Shown here: positions 40,677 through 48,481 of the stretch, in pieces
How positions within the stretch are numbered: the stretch's first letter is position 1
Layout of the letters: the number at the start of each line of letters is the position of its first letter
DNA from: Chloroflexota bacterium
GTDB lineage: Bacteria > Chloroflexota > Dehalococcoidia > Lucifugimonadales > UBA3495
Assembly (NCBI GenBank): GCA_009840175.1
Contig: VXOI01000267.1
Span: forward strand, 1-54,342
Direction: 5' to 3'
Length of the DNA: 54,342 nt
Notes under the pieces: generated by a model
What the model saw: only the letters and a program-made list of their open reading frames with translations
What the model was told of the DNA's origin: nothing
The model's database searches: none
Translations under genes and position numbers: made by a program

Positions 40677-40729
40677 TTCAGGATTGGGGGATTGACAGGA
40701 ATCCGTTATACCTGCCAATGGGGTATAGG

Positions 40730-42733
40730 CTAATCTCCGACCGGCTGGACTTCCTGAACCCGCCCGGCCATGACTTCGTATTGCTCCCTTGCTTGAGCGA
40801 CCAGCGGCTCTACATCCTCTTCCAGCAAGTAGCCGTCGGCTACAAGCCCCCGGGCGGCGTTCTCTATCTTTTCCAGGAAGTCTTGCCGGGAGGCGTAGCG
40901 CTCTTCGATGGACAGGCGAGGGTCTCCGGTTTCCTCGCGCTCGTCTCGGGTGGCGGCGAATGGGATGGATGAGCCGCGCAGAGTCCCGCCGGACGCGCCG
41001 CCCGTGGACAGCGTCTGGCCCTCGCCGCCAATGTCGGCGTGGCGGCGGTTCCAGCCTAGATGCGTCGCCAGCGGGACTGACACCAACGGCAATCGTATGC
41101 CTGCCAACTCATTCCCGTCAGCATCCACCTGCGACACGAAGCACGGATAGTCCCGTCCCACCGTCGCCGGAACGACCGTCGGCACCAATGGGTCAGGCCC
41201 GAAATCCAGTCTCGTAAACTTGCGCACCGGCTTCGGCAATTTCACCCCCGGCGCCACTTCCAGTCCCTTCGCCGCTGTGGCGGGCGCAACAGCCGTACCA
41301 TCCGCGATTCGCGGGTACTGGCTTGGCGGAGCAGGCTCGCCGCTGGAAACCCAGCGGTCAAGGTTGACCAGCGCCGTCCGCAGCAAGGCCCGGTAATCCA
41401 GGCAGTTGAAGGGATGCGCACCCCGGTAGCCGTCCACCGGGTCGGTGTCGGTGAGGGGCAACCCGCCCAGCGCGTGCTGCGTTCCGGCGAAGGCGTAGAC
41501 CCGGACGGCGTCCGGCGGTTCAACATCCTGCTGGCCTTCAACGTCGGTATGCACCAGTGCCCCATGGCCTGCCCAGTATTCCGACGATGTGTAGGTGTAC
41601 ATCACCTTGGGCAGCTCACCCCCGTCTCTTGTACAAATGTGGGCCAGGCGGGAGAGCAGCCCGTCGGTCAATCCGGTGTCCGGGTCAGTCTGAGCCGCGT
41701 CGGCGAAGGGGAACAGGCTGTTGACGCTCCGGGTAGCCTGGCTGGAGGGCTGGGCGAAGCGCTGGTTGAACTCGCCCCGCTTGCCGCCGGCCACGTGGGG
41801 CATGAAGCCATCGAACACGGCCCGGCCGCTTTCGTCGTAATTCAACCCGTGGTACAGGAAGGAACGCAGGAAGCGTCCGCTCTGGGAAACGCCGAAAGCG
41901 TAGGCGTGTTCCAAGTGGCTGTCGGCGTCGAAGCGCAAGTGCGACGCAATGTCCCGCGTAGCCGCCAGCCCCAGCCCGGCGATGGGCGCGCCGGTGGTGG
42001 TGTAGATGACCTGGTACACCTTTCCCGGCTGGAATCCCCCTTCCAGATGTACGTAGCAAGGATCGGGTATAAGCCGCCCGTCTTCCAGACGCGCGAACCA
42101 CCACTGCTTGCGCGGTATGACCTGCTCGCGGGCGTCTTCATCTTCCTGCACCGTCATCACCGATTCCCAGTCCTCCAGCTTGTTGGCCGGGTAGGCCCGG
42201 TGCATCCGGTCAGACAAGTACTGAGACTCGACAACGGCATTGGGCTGGAAAGTGACGACTATTCTGCCGGACACGGCCTTGCCATCCTCTATCGCTTCAG
42301 GCACATGTATTCGCAGCAGCCCCGGCATATCTGGAACATCGTGCTGCCACCCGCACCAGACCAGGGTATACCCCTGGCGCATCAGGAACCCGTTTCCGGG
42401 ATGCAGGGGGGCGTCAGGAGCAACGTCCGGCGCGCTGTTGATGTTGCGCAGGGCCAGTGCCTTGCCCCGGTTCAGCACGTCCAGCAACAATCGGCCATTG
42501 CCCTTGCCGGGGTCTTCAGGCCGCAGGATGCGGAAGTCGGCGCTGAACTCCACCAGCCCGCCGGCGTTGCGCGGGGCCAGCTTGATGTCAGCGATGGTCT
42601 CGTTGGCCGGATGCAGCGGGTCAACGGCAAAGAGGGCCGTCCCGTCAATCTGGGTGTACGAACCTGACTCACCGAAGGACTGTCCATCGGCAAAGGGTTT
42701 CTGCGAAGTGATTTCAAGCCTTGTTACCGGCAT
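40730..42733 (-). CDS. Large alpha/beta-hydrolase-domain protein
   Basis: A 667-residue protein matching the 'alpha/beta hydrolase domain' family of long uncharacterised hydrolases. It has a beta-rich N-terminal region (ITSQKPFADGQSFGESGSYTQIDG), then EGGFQPGKVYQVIYTTTGAPIAGLGLAATRDIASHL, the nucleophile motif AFGVSQSGRFLR (serine near residue 283), FDGFMPHVAGG, and a late His/Asp region (FAGTQHALGG). ATG 42733 with AGGAG at 7 bases is chosen over the TTG upstream. No signal peptide is seen. It lies 39 bases after the epoxide hydrolase gene and is likely in the same operon. The substrate is unknown. Confidence 0.85.
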   Translation of the reverse strand: MPVTRLEITSQKPFADGQSFGESGSYTQIDGTALFAVDPLHPANETIADIKLAPRNAGGLVEFSADFRILRPEDPGKGNGRLLLDVLNRGKALALRNINSAPDVAPDAPLHPGNGFLMRQGYTLVWCGWQHDVPDMPGLLRIHVPEAIEDGKAVSGRIVVTFQPNAVVESQYLSDRMHRAYPANKLEDWESVMTVQEDEDAREQVIPRKQWWFARLEDGRLIPDPCYVHLEGGFQPGKVYQVIYTTTGAPIAGLGLAATRDIASHLRFDADSHLEHAYAFGVSQSGRFLRSFLYHGLNYDESGRAVFDGFMPHVAGGKRGEFNQRFAQPSSQATRSVNSLFPFADAAQTDPDTGLTDGLLSRLAHICTRDGGELPKVMYTYTSSEYWAGHGALVHTDVEGQQDVEPPDAVRVYAFAGTQHALGGLPLTDTDPVDGYRGAHPFNCLDYRALLRTALVNLDRWVSSGEPAPPSQYPRIADGTAVAPATAAKGLEVAPGVKLPKPVRKFTRLDFGPDPLVPTVVPATVGRDYPCFVSQVDADGNELAGIRLPLVSVPLATHLGWNRRHADIGGEGQTLSTGGASGGTLRGSSIPFAATRDEREETGDPRLSIEERYASRQDFLEKIENAARGLVADGYLLEEDVEPLVAQAREQYEVMAGRVQEVQPVGD

Positions 42734-42772
42734 GGTCCACTCCTTCGTCAAATCTTCGCAATGATTCTGCGC

Positions 42773-43927
42773 CTAGCGGAACTGCCGGAAGAACTCACGG
42801 ACTTCGTGGGCCAGCAGCCCCGGCTCCTCAAAGGCGGCGAAGTGGCCGCCGCGGGGCATTTCCTGCCAGCGGCGCACGTCGTAGGAGCGCTCCGCCCACT
42901 CGCGCGGCGGGCGGGCGATCTCCTGCGGGAACATAGCCATGCCTGCCGGAGCCGGCACCCGCTCCTCCTGCTCCAGCTCCCATACGTGGGTCTGGTTCTC
43001 CCGGTACATCCGCACCGAAGAGCCGATGGTCTGGGTGACCCAGTAGATGGTGACCGTGGTAAGCAGTTCGTCCTTGGTATAGACGCTCTCCACGTCGCCG
43101 TTGCAGTCGCTCCAGGTTCGCCACTTCTCGACGATCCAGGCGCATACCCCGGCGGGCGAGTCATTAAGGCCGTAAGACAGCGTCTGCGGCTTGGTGCCCT
43201 GAATGTGGTTGTAGCCGCCCTCGTCGGCAAACCACCGCTCCCGCTGGGCGCTGTGTGCTTCCTCGGCGGCGGTCAGTACCCGCGAGTCAGCGCCGAGATA
43301 GGGCGTCGGGCGCGTGACGGAGGTGAGGTGTATCCCGTGCAGCTTGTCGGCGTGGGAGTAGCCCAACCGGGATGTGACGCCCGCGCCAATGTCGCCGCCT
43401 ACGGCAACGAACTTCCCGTAGCCCAGGTTCTCGGTCATCAGCTTGGCCCAGAGGTCGGCCACCCGGCCAATCTCCATGCCTCGCTCACCCGATGCCTGCG
43501 AGAATCCGAAGCCAGGCAGCGACGGCGCAACCACGTCGAAGGCGTCGGCCGGGTCTCCACCGTGGCTGCCAGGGTCTGCCAGCAGGGGAATGATCTTGCT
43601 CATCTCGAAGAAGGTGCTGGGCCAGCCGTGGGTGATTACCAGCGGAATGGGGTTGGGGCCTTGCCCCTTCTCGTGGATGAAGTGAATGTCCAGCCCGTCA
43701 ACCTCCGACTTGCAGTTGTTGAAGGCGTTGAGCTTCCTTTCCTGCGCCCGCCAGTCGAAGCTGGTGCGCCAGTACTCGCACAGTTCCTTGATGTAGTCCA
43801 GGTTGCTGCCATAGTCCCATTCCGAACCCGGAATTTCGTCGGGCCAGCGGGTATCGGCCAGCCGCTGCCTCAGATCATCCAGTACAGCATCATCAACTGC
43901 TATCTCGAAGGGTCTGACTTCCGGCAT
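42773..43927 (-). CDS. Epoxide hydrolase (EHN family)
   Basis: A 384-residue epoxide hydrolase: the EHN N-terminal domain (PFEIAVDDAVLDDLRQRLADTRWPDEI), oxyanion motif HGWP (100-103), nucleophile Asp179 in VGGDIGA, cap residues and a catalytic His near RGGHFAAFEEP. It converts an epoxide to a vicinal diol. The longer open frame upstream contains translated type-A repeat sequence; the ATG at 43927 with AAGGAG is the real start. It lies between an amidohydrolase and the large hydrolase gene, and a diol product could feed the GMC oxidoreductase downstream. Confidence 0.92.
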   Translation of the reverse strand: MPEVRPFEIAVDDAVLDDLRQRLADTRWPDEIPGSEWDYGSNLDYIKELCEYWRTSFDWRAQERKLNAFNNCKSEVDGLDIHFIHEKGQGPNPIPLVITHGWPSTFFEMSKIIPLLADPGSHGGDPADAFDVVAPSLPGFGFSQASGERGMEIGRVADLWAKLMTENLGYGKFVAVGGDIGAGVTSRLGYSHADKLHGIHLTSVTRPTPYLGADSRVLTAAEEAHSAQRERWFADEGGYNHIQGTKPQTLSYGLNDSPAGVCAWIVEKWRTWSDCNGDVESVYTKDELLTTVTIYWVTQTIGSSVRMYRENQTHVWELEQEERVPAPAGMAMFPQEIARPPREWAERSYDVRRWQEMPRGGHFAAFEEPGLLAHEVREFFRQFR

Positions 43928-43968
43928 TTTTCTTGCTCCTTGTCGCTTGTTGAATGCGGGGATTTTCA

Positions 43969-44003
43969 CCCTCACCCTAACCCTCTCCCTCAAGGGAGAG
44001 GGA
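43969..44003. repeat. Type-A repeat
   Basis: CCCTCACCCTAACCCTCTCCC, loop TCAA, GGGAGAGGGAA, in the 98-base gap between the amidohydrolase and epoxide hydrolase genes. Confidence 0.85.
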
Positions 44004-44025
44004 ATTTCTCTGGGCGATGGGATTA

Positions 44026-45039
44026 CTAATCCAGCCTGTAGACGCGGGCGGCGGTGTCGTGGAACATATCGGCCCGTTCCGAAGCCGAGTAGCCCGCGGA
44101 CACGCGCTTGAAGGCGTTGAACAGCACATGGTACGAGAACGACACCTTGTCCACCGGGAAGTTGCTCTCGAACATACACCGCGACGGCCCAAACTGCTCG
44201 ATGAGATAGCGCATTATCGGCGCGATGGACTCGGCAATCTCTTCCGAGCCGACGGGCGTCTCACGCTCGTGCCAGTCGAAGCCGATGCGGGGCATTCCGA
44301 TGCCGCCCAGCTTCATCACGATGTTGGGGCAGGCGGCTACGGCGGCGATACCCCTGCGCCACTCCGCCATCACTTCGTTATCCCGACCGGCGTAGGGGCC
44401 GATGCGGCAGAACCCGCCCAGGTGGTTCAGGACGATAATGACCTCCGGCACGGCGTTGGCGAAAGATGCCAGGTCGTCGAGCTGGGGGAAGTACAGCGAA
44501 TTCTCCAAGACATGGCCCATATCCGCCAGCACGCGGGCGCCGGCGCGGTAGTCGTCGCGCAACAGGCAGCCTTCGACCTCGCGGTTGTCCAGCTCCGGGC
44601 TAGGGTCCCAGCCGACGGAATGACGGATGCCCCGGAAGCGGTTGGGGCTGGCCTCTTGCAACGCCTCCAGCACCGGGCGCACGGAGTCGCCCAGCTTCAG
44701 GTCGGCGCGCCCGACGATGCCGTGGGCCGCGCGTCCGGGTCCGTACTGCCCGGTAGCGCTGGCGTCGGCGATGGCCTGCACGAACTCCACTTCACCCACG
44801 GAACGCATTTCTTCCGGGCCTTCGGTGCGGTAGCTGGAGCGGGCCTCCACAAACACCGTGGAGCGCACGTTATGTCCGCTGTTGATGTCCGCGGCCAAGT
44901 GTTCCAGGAGGTACTGCTGGTAGTCCAGTGGCTCGGGCCTCTGCACCCAGAAGTGATGGTGCGGATCGCAGATGGGTATTTCGGGTTCCAGTGTTTCTTC
45001 GGTGGTCAAAGCCAGCCATTCATTGCCAGTCGGAGCCAT
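44026..45039 (-). CDS. Amidohydrolase-family protein (TIM-barrel metal-dependent hydrolase)
   Basis: A 337-residue amidohydrolase_2 protein: H27 and H29 (CDPHHHFW), a strand histidine in FRGIRHSVGWD, IIVLNHLGGF, and the late aspartate in FESNFPVDK. This is the 2-pyrone-4,6-dicarboxylate lactonase-like branch rather than the ACMSD-like one, so lactone hydrolysis is a fair guess. It is the most upstream gene of the minus-strand island (amidohydrolase, epoxide hydrolase, alpha/beta hydrolase, GMC). Its sequence is unlike the three ACMSD-like paralogues at 13-21 kb. Confidence 0.88.
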   Translation of the reverse strand: MAPTGNEWLALTTEETLEPEIPICDPHHHFWVQRPEPLDYQQYLLEHLAADINSGHNVRSTVFVEARSSYRTEGPEEMRSVGEVEFVQAIADASATGQYGPGRAAHGIVGRADLKLGDSVRPVLEALQEASPNRFRGIRHSVGWDPSPELDNREVEGCLLRDDYRAGARVLADMGHVLENSLYFPQLDDLASFANAVPEVIIVLNHLGGFCRIGPYAGRDNEVMAEWRRGIAAVAACPNIVMKLGGIGMPRIGFDWHERETPVGSEEIAESIAPIMRYLIEQFGPSRCMFESNFPVDKVSFSYHVLFNAFKRVSAGYSASERADMFHDTAARVYRLD

Positions 45040-45049
45040 AATTCACCCC

Positions 45050-45077
45050 CGCTCGCCCTGAGTTTGCCGAAGGGCGG
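45050..45077. repeat. Type-D repeat (CGCTCGCCCTGAGTTTGCCGAAGGGCG)
   Basis: A variant of the widespread TTCGACAAGCTCAGGGCGAGC element, intergenic, between the divergent amidohydrolase and LLM genes. A related copy is in frame at 19117-19140. Confidence 0.7.
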
Positions 45078-45186
45078 TGTTTGGGCGAATGATAGCACAG
45101 GAATACGGCAGGGTAGCCCAGCGCGGGAAATAATCGGTTAAACTACGGCAATACGCACGGCCCTCCCCCGGAGAGATAAGGGAGAA

Positions 45187-46215
45187 ATGAGCCTCAGGCT
45201 GAGCATCCTGGACCAAAGCCCGGTGCACGACTCGGATTCCCGCGAAGGCGGGAATGACGGAGCGGACGCCCTGCGCCACACCATCGAGCTGGCCCGGAAG
45301 GCGGAGCAGTGGGGCTATCACCGGTTCTGGGTGGCCGAGCATCACGGCTCCGGCGGGGTGATGGGGTCGTCGCCGGAGGTGCTGGTATCGCACCTGCTGG
45401 CCCATACCTCCCGCATCCGCGTCGGCTCCGGCGGAGTCATGCTCCAGCATTACAGCCCCTACAAGGTGGCCGAGAACTTCAACGTCCTTGCTTCCCTGGC
45501 GCCCGGCAGGGTTGACCTCGGCATCGGACGCGGGCCGGGCGGCTTGCCTCGCTCCACCGCCGCCCTGCGGCGCGGCGACGGCGAACCAGCGATGAACCTG
45601 GCCGAAAAGCTGGATGAGTTGCGGCGGTTCCTGCACGACCAATTCGAGCCGGAGCATCCGCTGTACGGCTTGCATGCCAGTCCGCTCCCGCCGCAGCCGC
45701 CGGACCTGTTCCTGCTCGGAACCACCCGCAGCAGCGGCGACATGGCGGCGGAACTGGCCATGCCCTACGTCTTCGCCCTGTTCCTGAACAACGATGAGGG
45801 CGAGATGGCCGAGGCGGTCCGCCGCTACCAGGCAGGCTTTGACCATCGCAACGGCGTAAAGCCCAGGACGATGCTGGCCTTACCCATCATAGTGGCCGAC
45901 GCCGATGAAGAAGCCGCAGAACACGCCGCCAAGATACAAGTCGTCCGCATCACTCTCGACAGCGGACGCACCCTAACCGTCGGCAGCGTGGAGGCGGGCG
46001 AGGAGTTCGGGAAGCAGTCCGGCGAAGGCTACCAAATCACAGTGCGTCAGGCAGGCGTGGTTCACGGTGGCCCTGAATCGGTGAGACGGCAGTTGCACGA
46101 AGTGCGCCAAAAGTACCGCGCAGATGAGATAATCGCCGTAACAGCGATTGACAGCTTCGAGAAACGCCTGCGCTCCTTCGAGCTGCTGGGCGGGCTGATA
46201 GGAAAGATTGTCTGA
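45187..46215 (+). CDS. LLM-class oxidoreductase of the MsnO8-like group
   Basis: A luciferase-like monooxygenase of 342 residues: LRLSILDQSPV, YHRFWVAEHHG, SSPEVLVSHLLAHTSRIRVGSGGVMLQHYSPYKVAENFNVLASLAPGRVDLGIGRGPGG, and the C-terminal IAVTAIDSFEKRLRSFELL. These are typical of the MsnO8-type LLM family. Residues 14-25 (HDSDSREGGNDG) are a translated type-E repeat at a point where relatives have only a few residues. The stop codon (GTCTGA) lies inside a type-B repeat. AGGGAGAA precedes the ATG. It is followed by the NtaA-like monooxygenase. Confidence 0.9.
   Translation: MSLRLSILDQSPVHDSDSREGGNDGADALRHTIELARKAEQWGYHRFWVAEHHGSGGVMGSSPEVLVSHLLAHTSRIRVGSGGVMLQHYSPYKVAENFNVLASLAPGRVDLGIGRGPGGLPRSTAALRRGDGEPAMNLAEKLDELRRFLHDQFEPEHPLYGLHASPLPPQPPDLFLLGTTRSSGDMAAELAMPYVFALFLNNDEGEMAEAVRRYQAGFDHRNGVKPRTMLALPIIVADADEEAAEHAAKIQVVRITLDSGRTLTVGSVEAGEEFGKQSGEGYQITVRQAGVVHGGPESVRRQLHEVRQKYRADEIIAVTAIDSFEKRLRSFELLGGLIGKIV
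45236..45255. repeat. Type-E palindrome inside a coding region
   Basis: ATTCCCGCGAAGGCGGGAAT, the widespread palindromic repeat, lies in frame near the 5' end of the LLM gene and encodes part of DSREGGND. Confidence 0.75.
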
Positions 46216-46302
46216 ATCAGGATTTTCACAATTTGAGGATTTTCAGGATGTAGTCTGTTTATCCTGTTAATCCTTTCATCCTGAGAATCCTGATTCAGAC
46301 AA
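46208..46302. repeat. Type-B palindromic element
   Basis: Perfect 17-base terminal inverted repeats TTGTCTGAATCAGGATT (46208-46224) and AATCCTGATTCAGACAA (46286-46302) enclose imperfect copies of CAGGATTTTCAGGAT. It starts within the LLM gene and provides its stop codon (TGA in GTCTGA). Confidence 0.85.
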
Positions 46303-46341
46303 CACGAACGAGAAACAACGCCGTCGAGAATGGAGAAAGTC

Positions 46342-47688
46342 ATGGCAGCACGGCGGATGATGCGCATAGGCACATTCCTGGCCGGCACTGGCTCCAACAT
46401 GGCGTCGTGGCGGCACCCCACCGCCGTGCCGGACGCCGCTATCAACCTCGATTACTACCGGCGCCTCACCCGCAAGGCCGAAGATGCCAAGCTGGATTTC
46501 GCGTTTTTCGGCGACGGTCTGTATATCAGCGAGAAATCGCACCCCAACTTCCTCAACCGCTTCGAACCCCTTACGCTGCTGGCCGCATTGGCGATGGACA
46601 CCACCCACATCGGACTGGCCGCCACTCTGTCCACCTCCTACAGCGACCCCTACACCGTGGCGCGGCAGTTTATGTCCATTGACCACATCTCCAACGGACG
46701 CGCCGGGTGGAACGTCGTCACATCGCCATTGGAAGGTTCCGCCCTCAATTACGGGAAGGCGGAGCATCCGGCCCACGATCTGCGCTACCGAATGGCCGCG
46801 GAGTACATCGAGGTCGCCAAGGGACTATGGGACTCCTGGGAGGACGATGCTTTTGTCCGCGACCAGGCCAAGGGACAGTTCATTGACGAGGAAAGGATGC
46901 ACCGGCTGAATCACGTGGGCGAGTTCTTCTCGGTGCAGGGGCCACTGAACATATCCCGCTCCCCGCAGGGAAGGCCGGTTTTGATACAGGCCGGTTCTTC
47001 GGAGGCCGGGCGCGGTTTCGCGGCGGGCATTGCCGACGCAGTGTTCACCGGCCAGGCCAACCGGGCCAGCGCCGAGGAGTTCAGCAGCGACGTGAAAAGC
47101 CGCGCCGCTGCCGCCGGTCGGAACCCCAAGGAAGTGCTGATAATGCCCGGCTGCTCCCCCATCGTGGGCCGCACTCCCGAGGAAGCCGAGGCTAAGTACT
47201 TCGAAATCGCGGGGCTGGTGGAAGTCAACCAGGCTCTCAACTACCTTGGCCGCTTCTTCAACGACCTGGACTTCACCCAATACGACCTCGACGCGCCCTT
47301 CCCGGAGTTGGGCGACTTCGGTCGCAACGGCTGGGAAAGTTCCACCGACAGCATCAAGAAAACGGCGCGAGAGAAAGAATTGACCCTGCGCGAAATGGCC
47401 CTGCAGGTCACCACCCCTCGCCACGAATTCATCGGCACGGCGGAGCGGGTAGCCGACAGGATGCAGGATTGGTTCGAGTCGGGCGCCTGCGACGGGTTCA
47501 TGCTCAGCGGCGCCGTGCTGCCCCAGGCCTTCGACGACTTTGTGGATTACGTGCTGCCCATCCTGAAGGAACGCGGCTTATTCCGCACCGAGTACGAAGC
47601 CGACACCCTGCGCGGCAACCTCGGCCTGCCCAAGCCAGAAAACCGCTACACCGCCGCGCGAAAATCCGCCCACGTAGGCAGGCGTTAG
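46342..47688 (+). CDS. NtaA/DmoA-family FMNH2-dependent monooxygenase
   Basis: A 448-residue monooxygenase of the nitrilotriacetate/dimethyl-sulfide/dibenzothiophene group: [87 protein letters not shown], and [19 protein letters not shown] at the end. These enzymes oxygenate C-N or C-S bonds with FMNH2 made by a partner reductase. ATG 46342 (GGAG at 7 bases) is preferred to that at 46330. The FMN reductase gene follows after 2 bases, so together they form a two-component monooxygenase. Confidence 0.92.
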   Translation: MAARRMMRIGTFLAGTGSNMASWRHPTAVPDAAINLDYYRRLTRKAEDAKLDFAFFGDGLYISEKSHPNFLNRFEPLTLLAALAMDTTHIGLAATLSTSYSDPYTVARQFMSIDHISNGRAGWNVVTSPLEGSALNYGKAEHPAHDLRYRMAAEYIEVAKGLWDSWEDDAFVRDQAKGQFIDEERMHRLNHVGEFFSVQGPLNISRSPQGRPVLIQAGSSEAGRGFAAGIADAVFTGQANRASAEEFSSDVKSRAAAAGRNPKEVLIMPGCSPIVGRTPEEAEAKYFEIAGLVEVNQALNYLGRFFNDLDFTQYDLDAPFPELGDFGRNGWESSTDSIKKTAREKELTLREMALQVTTPRHEFIGTAERVADRMQDWFESGACDGFMLSGAVLPQAFDDFVDYVLPILKERGLFRTEYEADTLRGNLGLPKPENRYTAARKSAHVGRR

Positions 47689-47690
47689 AC

Positions 47691-48293
47691 ATGTCCGCGA
47701 CCCTTCTCGCCATCCACGGGACCGTAACCCGGCCGGGGCGGCTGTATCAGGCGATACAGGCTGCGCTGTCCGGGCTGGAAGAGTTCCCTCACCCTAACCC
47801 TCTCCCGGAGGGAGAGGGAATAAGAGTGGACACTCTGCACCTCGGCGACTACCGGATTTCCTTCGCCGATGGGCGTCCTCTCTCCGGCTACGATGACGAC
47901 ACGCAGGCTGTGGTGGAGAGAGTGATAGCGGCGGATATGTACCTCATCGCCACCCCGGTTTTCCGAGCGTCCTTCACCGGGGCACTGAAGAACCTGCTGG
48001 ACCATGTGCCGGTTGAAGGGATGCAGGGGAAGCCCTGCGGCCTCATCGGGATGGGCGCAACCGACCACCACTACCTGAGCATAGACACCCAACTGAGTCC
48101 GGTGGTGGCATGGTTCGGCGCCCACGTCGTACCGGGAATGGTCTACCTCCAGTCCCGCCACTTCCAGGACGGGCAACTCGCCGACCCGCAGGCCATCGCC
48201 GACCTTCAATCGTTGTCCCGCTCCGTCGTGGCTCTGCACGGCGCCGTCGCTCATGGCGGCCTCTCTGGGCCACCGCCTCTCGCTGCCCGCTAA
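47691..48293 (+). CDS. NAD(P)H-dependent FMN reductase
   Basis: A flavodoxin-like reductase of 200 residues: the N-terminal strand-loop MSATLLAIHGTVTRPGRLYQAIQAAL, DMYLIATPVFRASFTGALKNLLDHVP (the phosphate/FMN-binding turn and helix), and GKPCGLIGMGATDHHYLSID. These are typical of the SsuE/MsuE group. Residues 33-45 (PHPNPLPEGEGIR) are a translated type-A repeat, inserted at the start of the second strand region and in frame. It starts 2 bases after the NtaA-like gene and supplies FMNH2 to it. The four other LLM enzymes in the window may draw on the same reductase. Confidence 0.9.
   Translation: MSATLLAIHGTVTRPGRLYQAIQAALSGLEEFPHPNPLPEGEGIRVDTLHLGDYRISFADGRPLSGYDDDTQAVVERVIAADMYLIATPVFRASFTGALKNLLDHVPVEGMQGKPCGLIGMGATDHHYLSIDTQLSPVVAWFGAHVVPGMVYLQSRHFQDGQLADPQAIADLQSLSRSVVALHGAVAHGGLSGPPPLAAR
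47786..47820. repeat. Type-A repeat inside a coding region
   Basis: CCCTCACCCTAACCCTCTCCC-GGA-GGGAGAGGGAA. It is in frame within the FMN reductase gene, adding PHPNPLPEGEG. Confidence 0.85.
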
Positions 48294-48405
48294 CCCTGTT
48301 CTCGCTTTGCGCCCACTGCCGTGCTTAGTCCCTTTTCGATTTGCAAATCCCTATACATAACTAATTGATAATATATTTACCAAATATGTATTATCACTTT
48401 AGTTA

Positions 48406-48434
48406 TTGACGAATATATTAGTGAGCAATACAAT
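48406..48434 (+). promoter_or_regulatory. Promoter of TRAP receptor 1
   Basis: TTGACG and TACAAT with a 17-base spacer in a strikingly AT-rich stretch (about 48345-48475), 48 bases before the ATG. Confidence 0.65.
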
Positions 48435-48481
48435 CTTCTATCATGTTTATATGACGAATTTCGTATAGATGAGGTAGGCTG

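Noticed and set aside
42761-44029. Plus-strand frame of 422 codons over the epoxide hydrolase
   Set aside because: It is the antisense of a real gene, as GC-rich codon use opens the opposite frame.
3571-47820. Type-A repeats as a possible CRISPR array
   Set aside because: The copies are scattered singly between and within genes over 44 kb, are palindromic and have no regular spacers.
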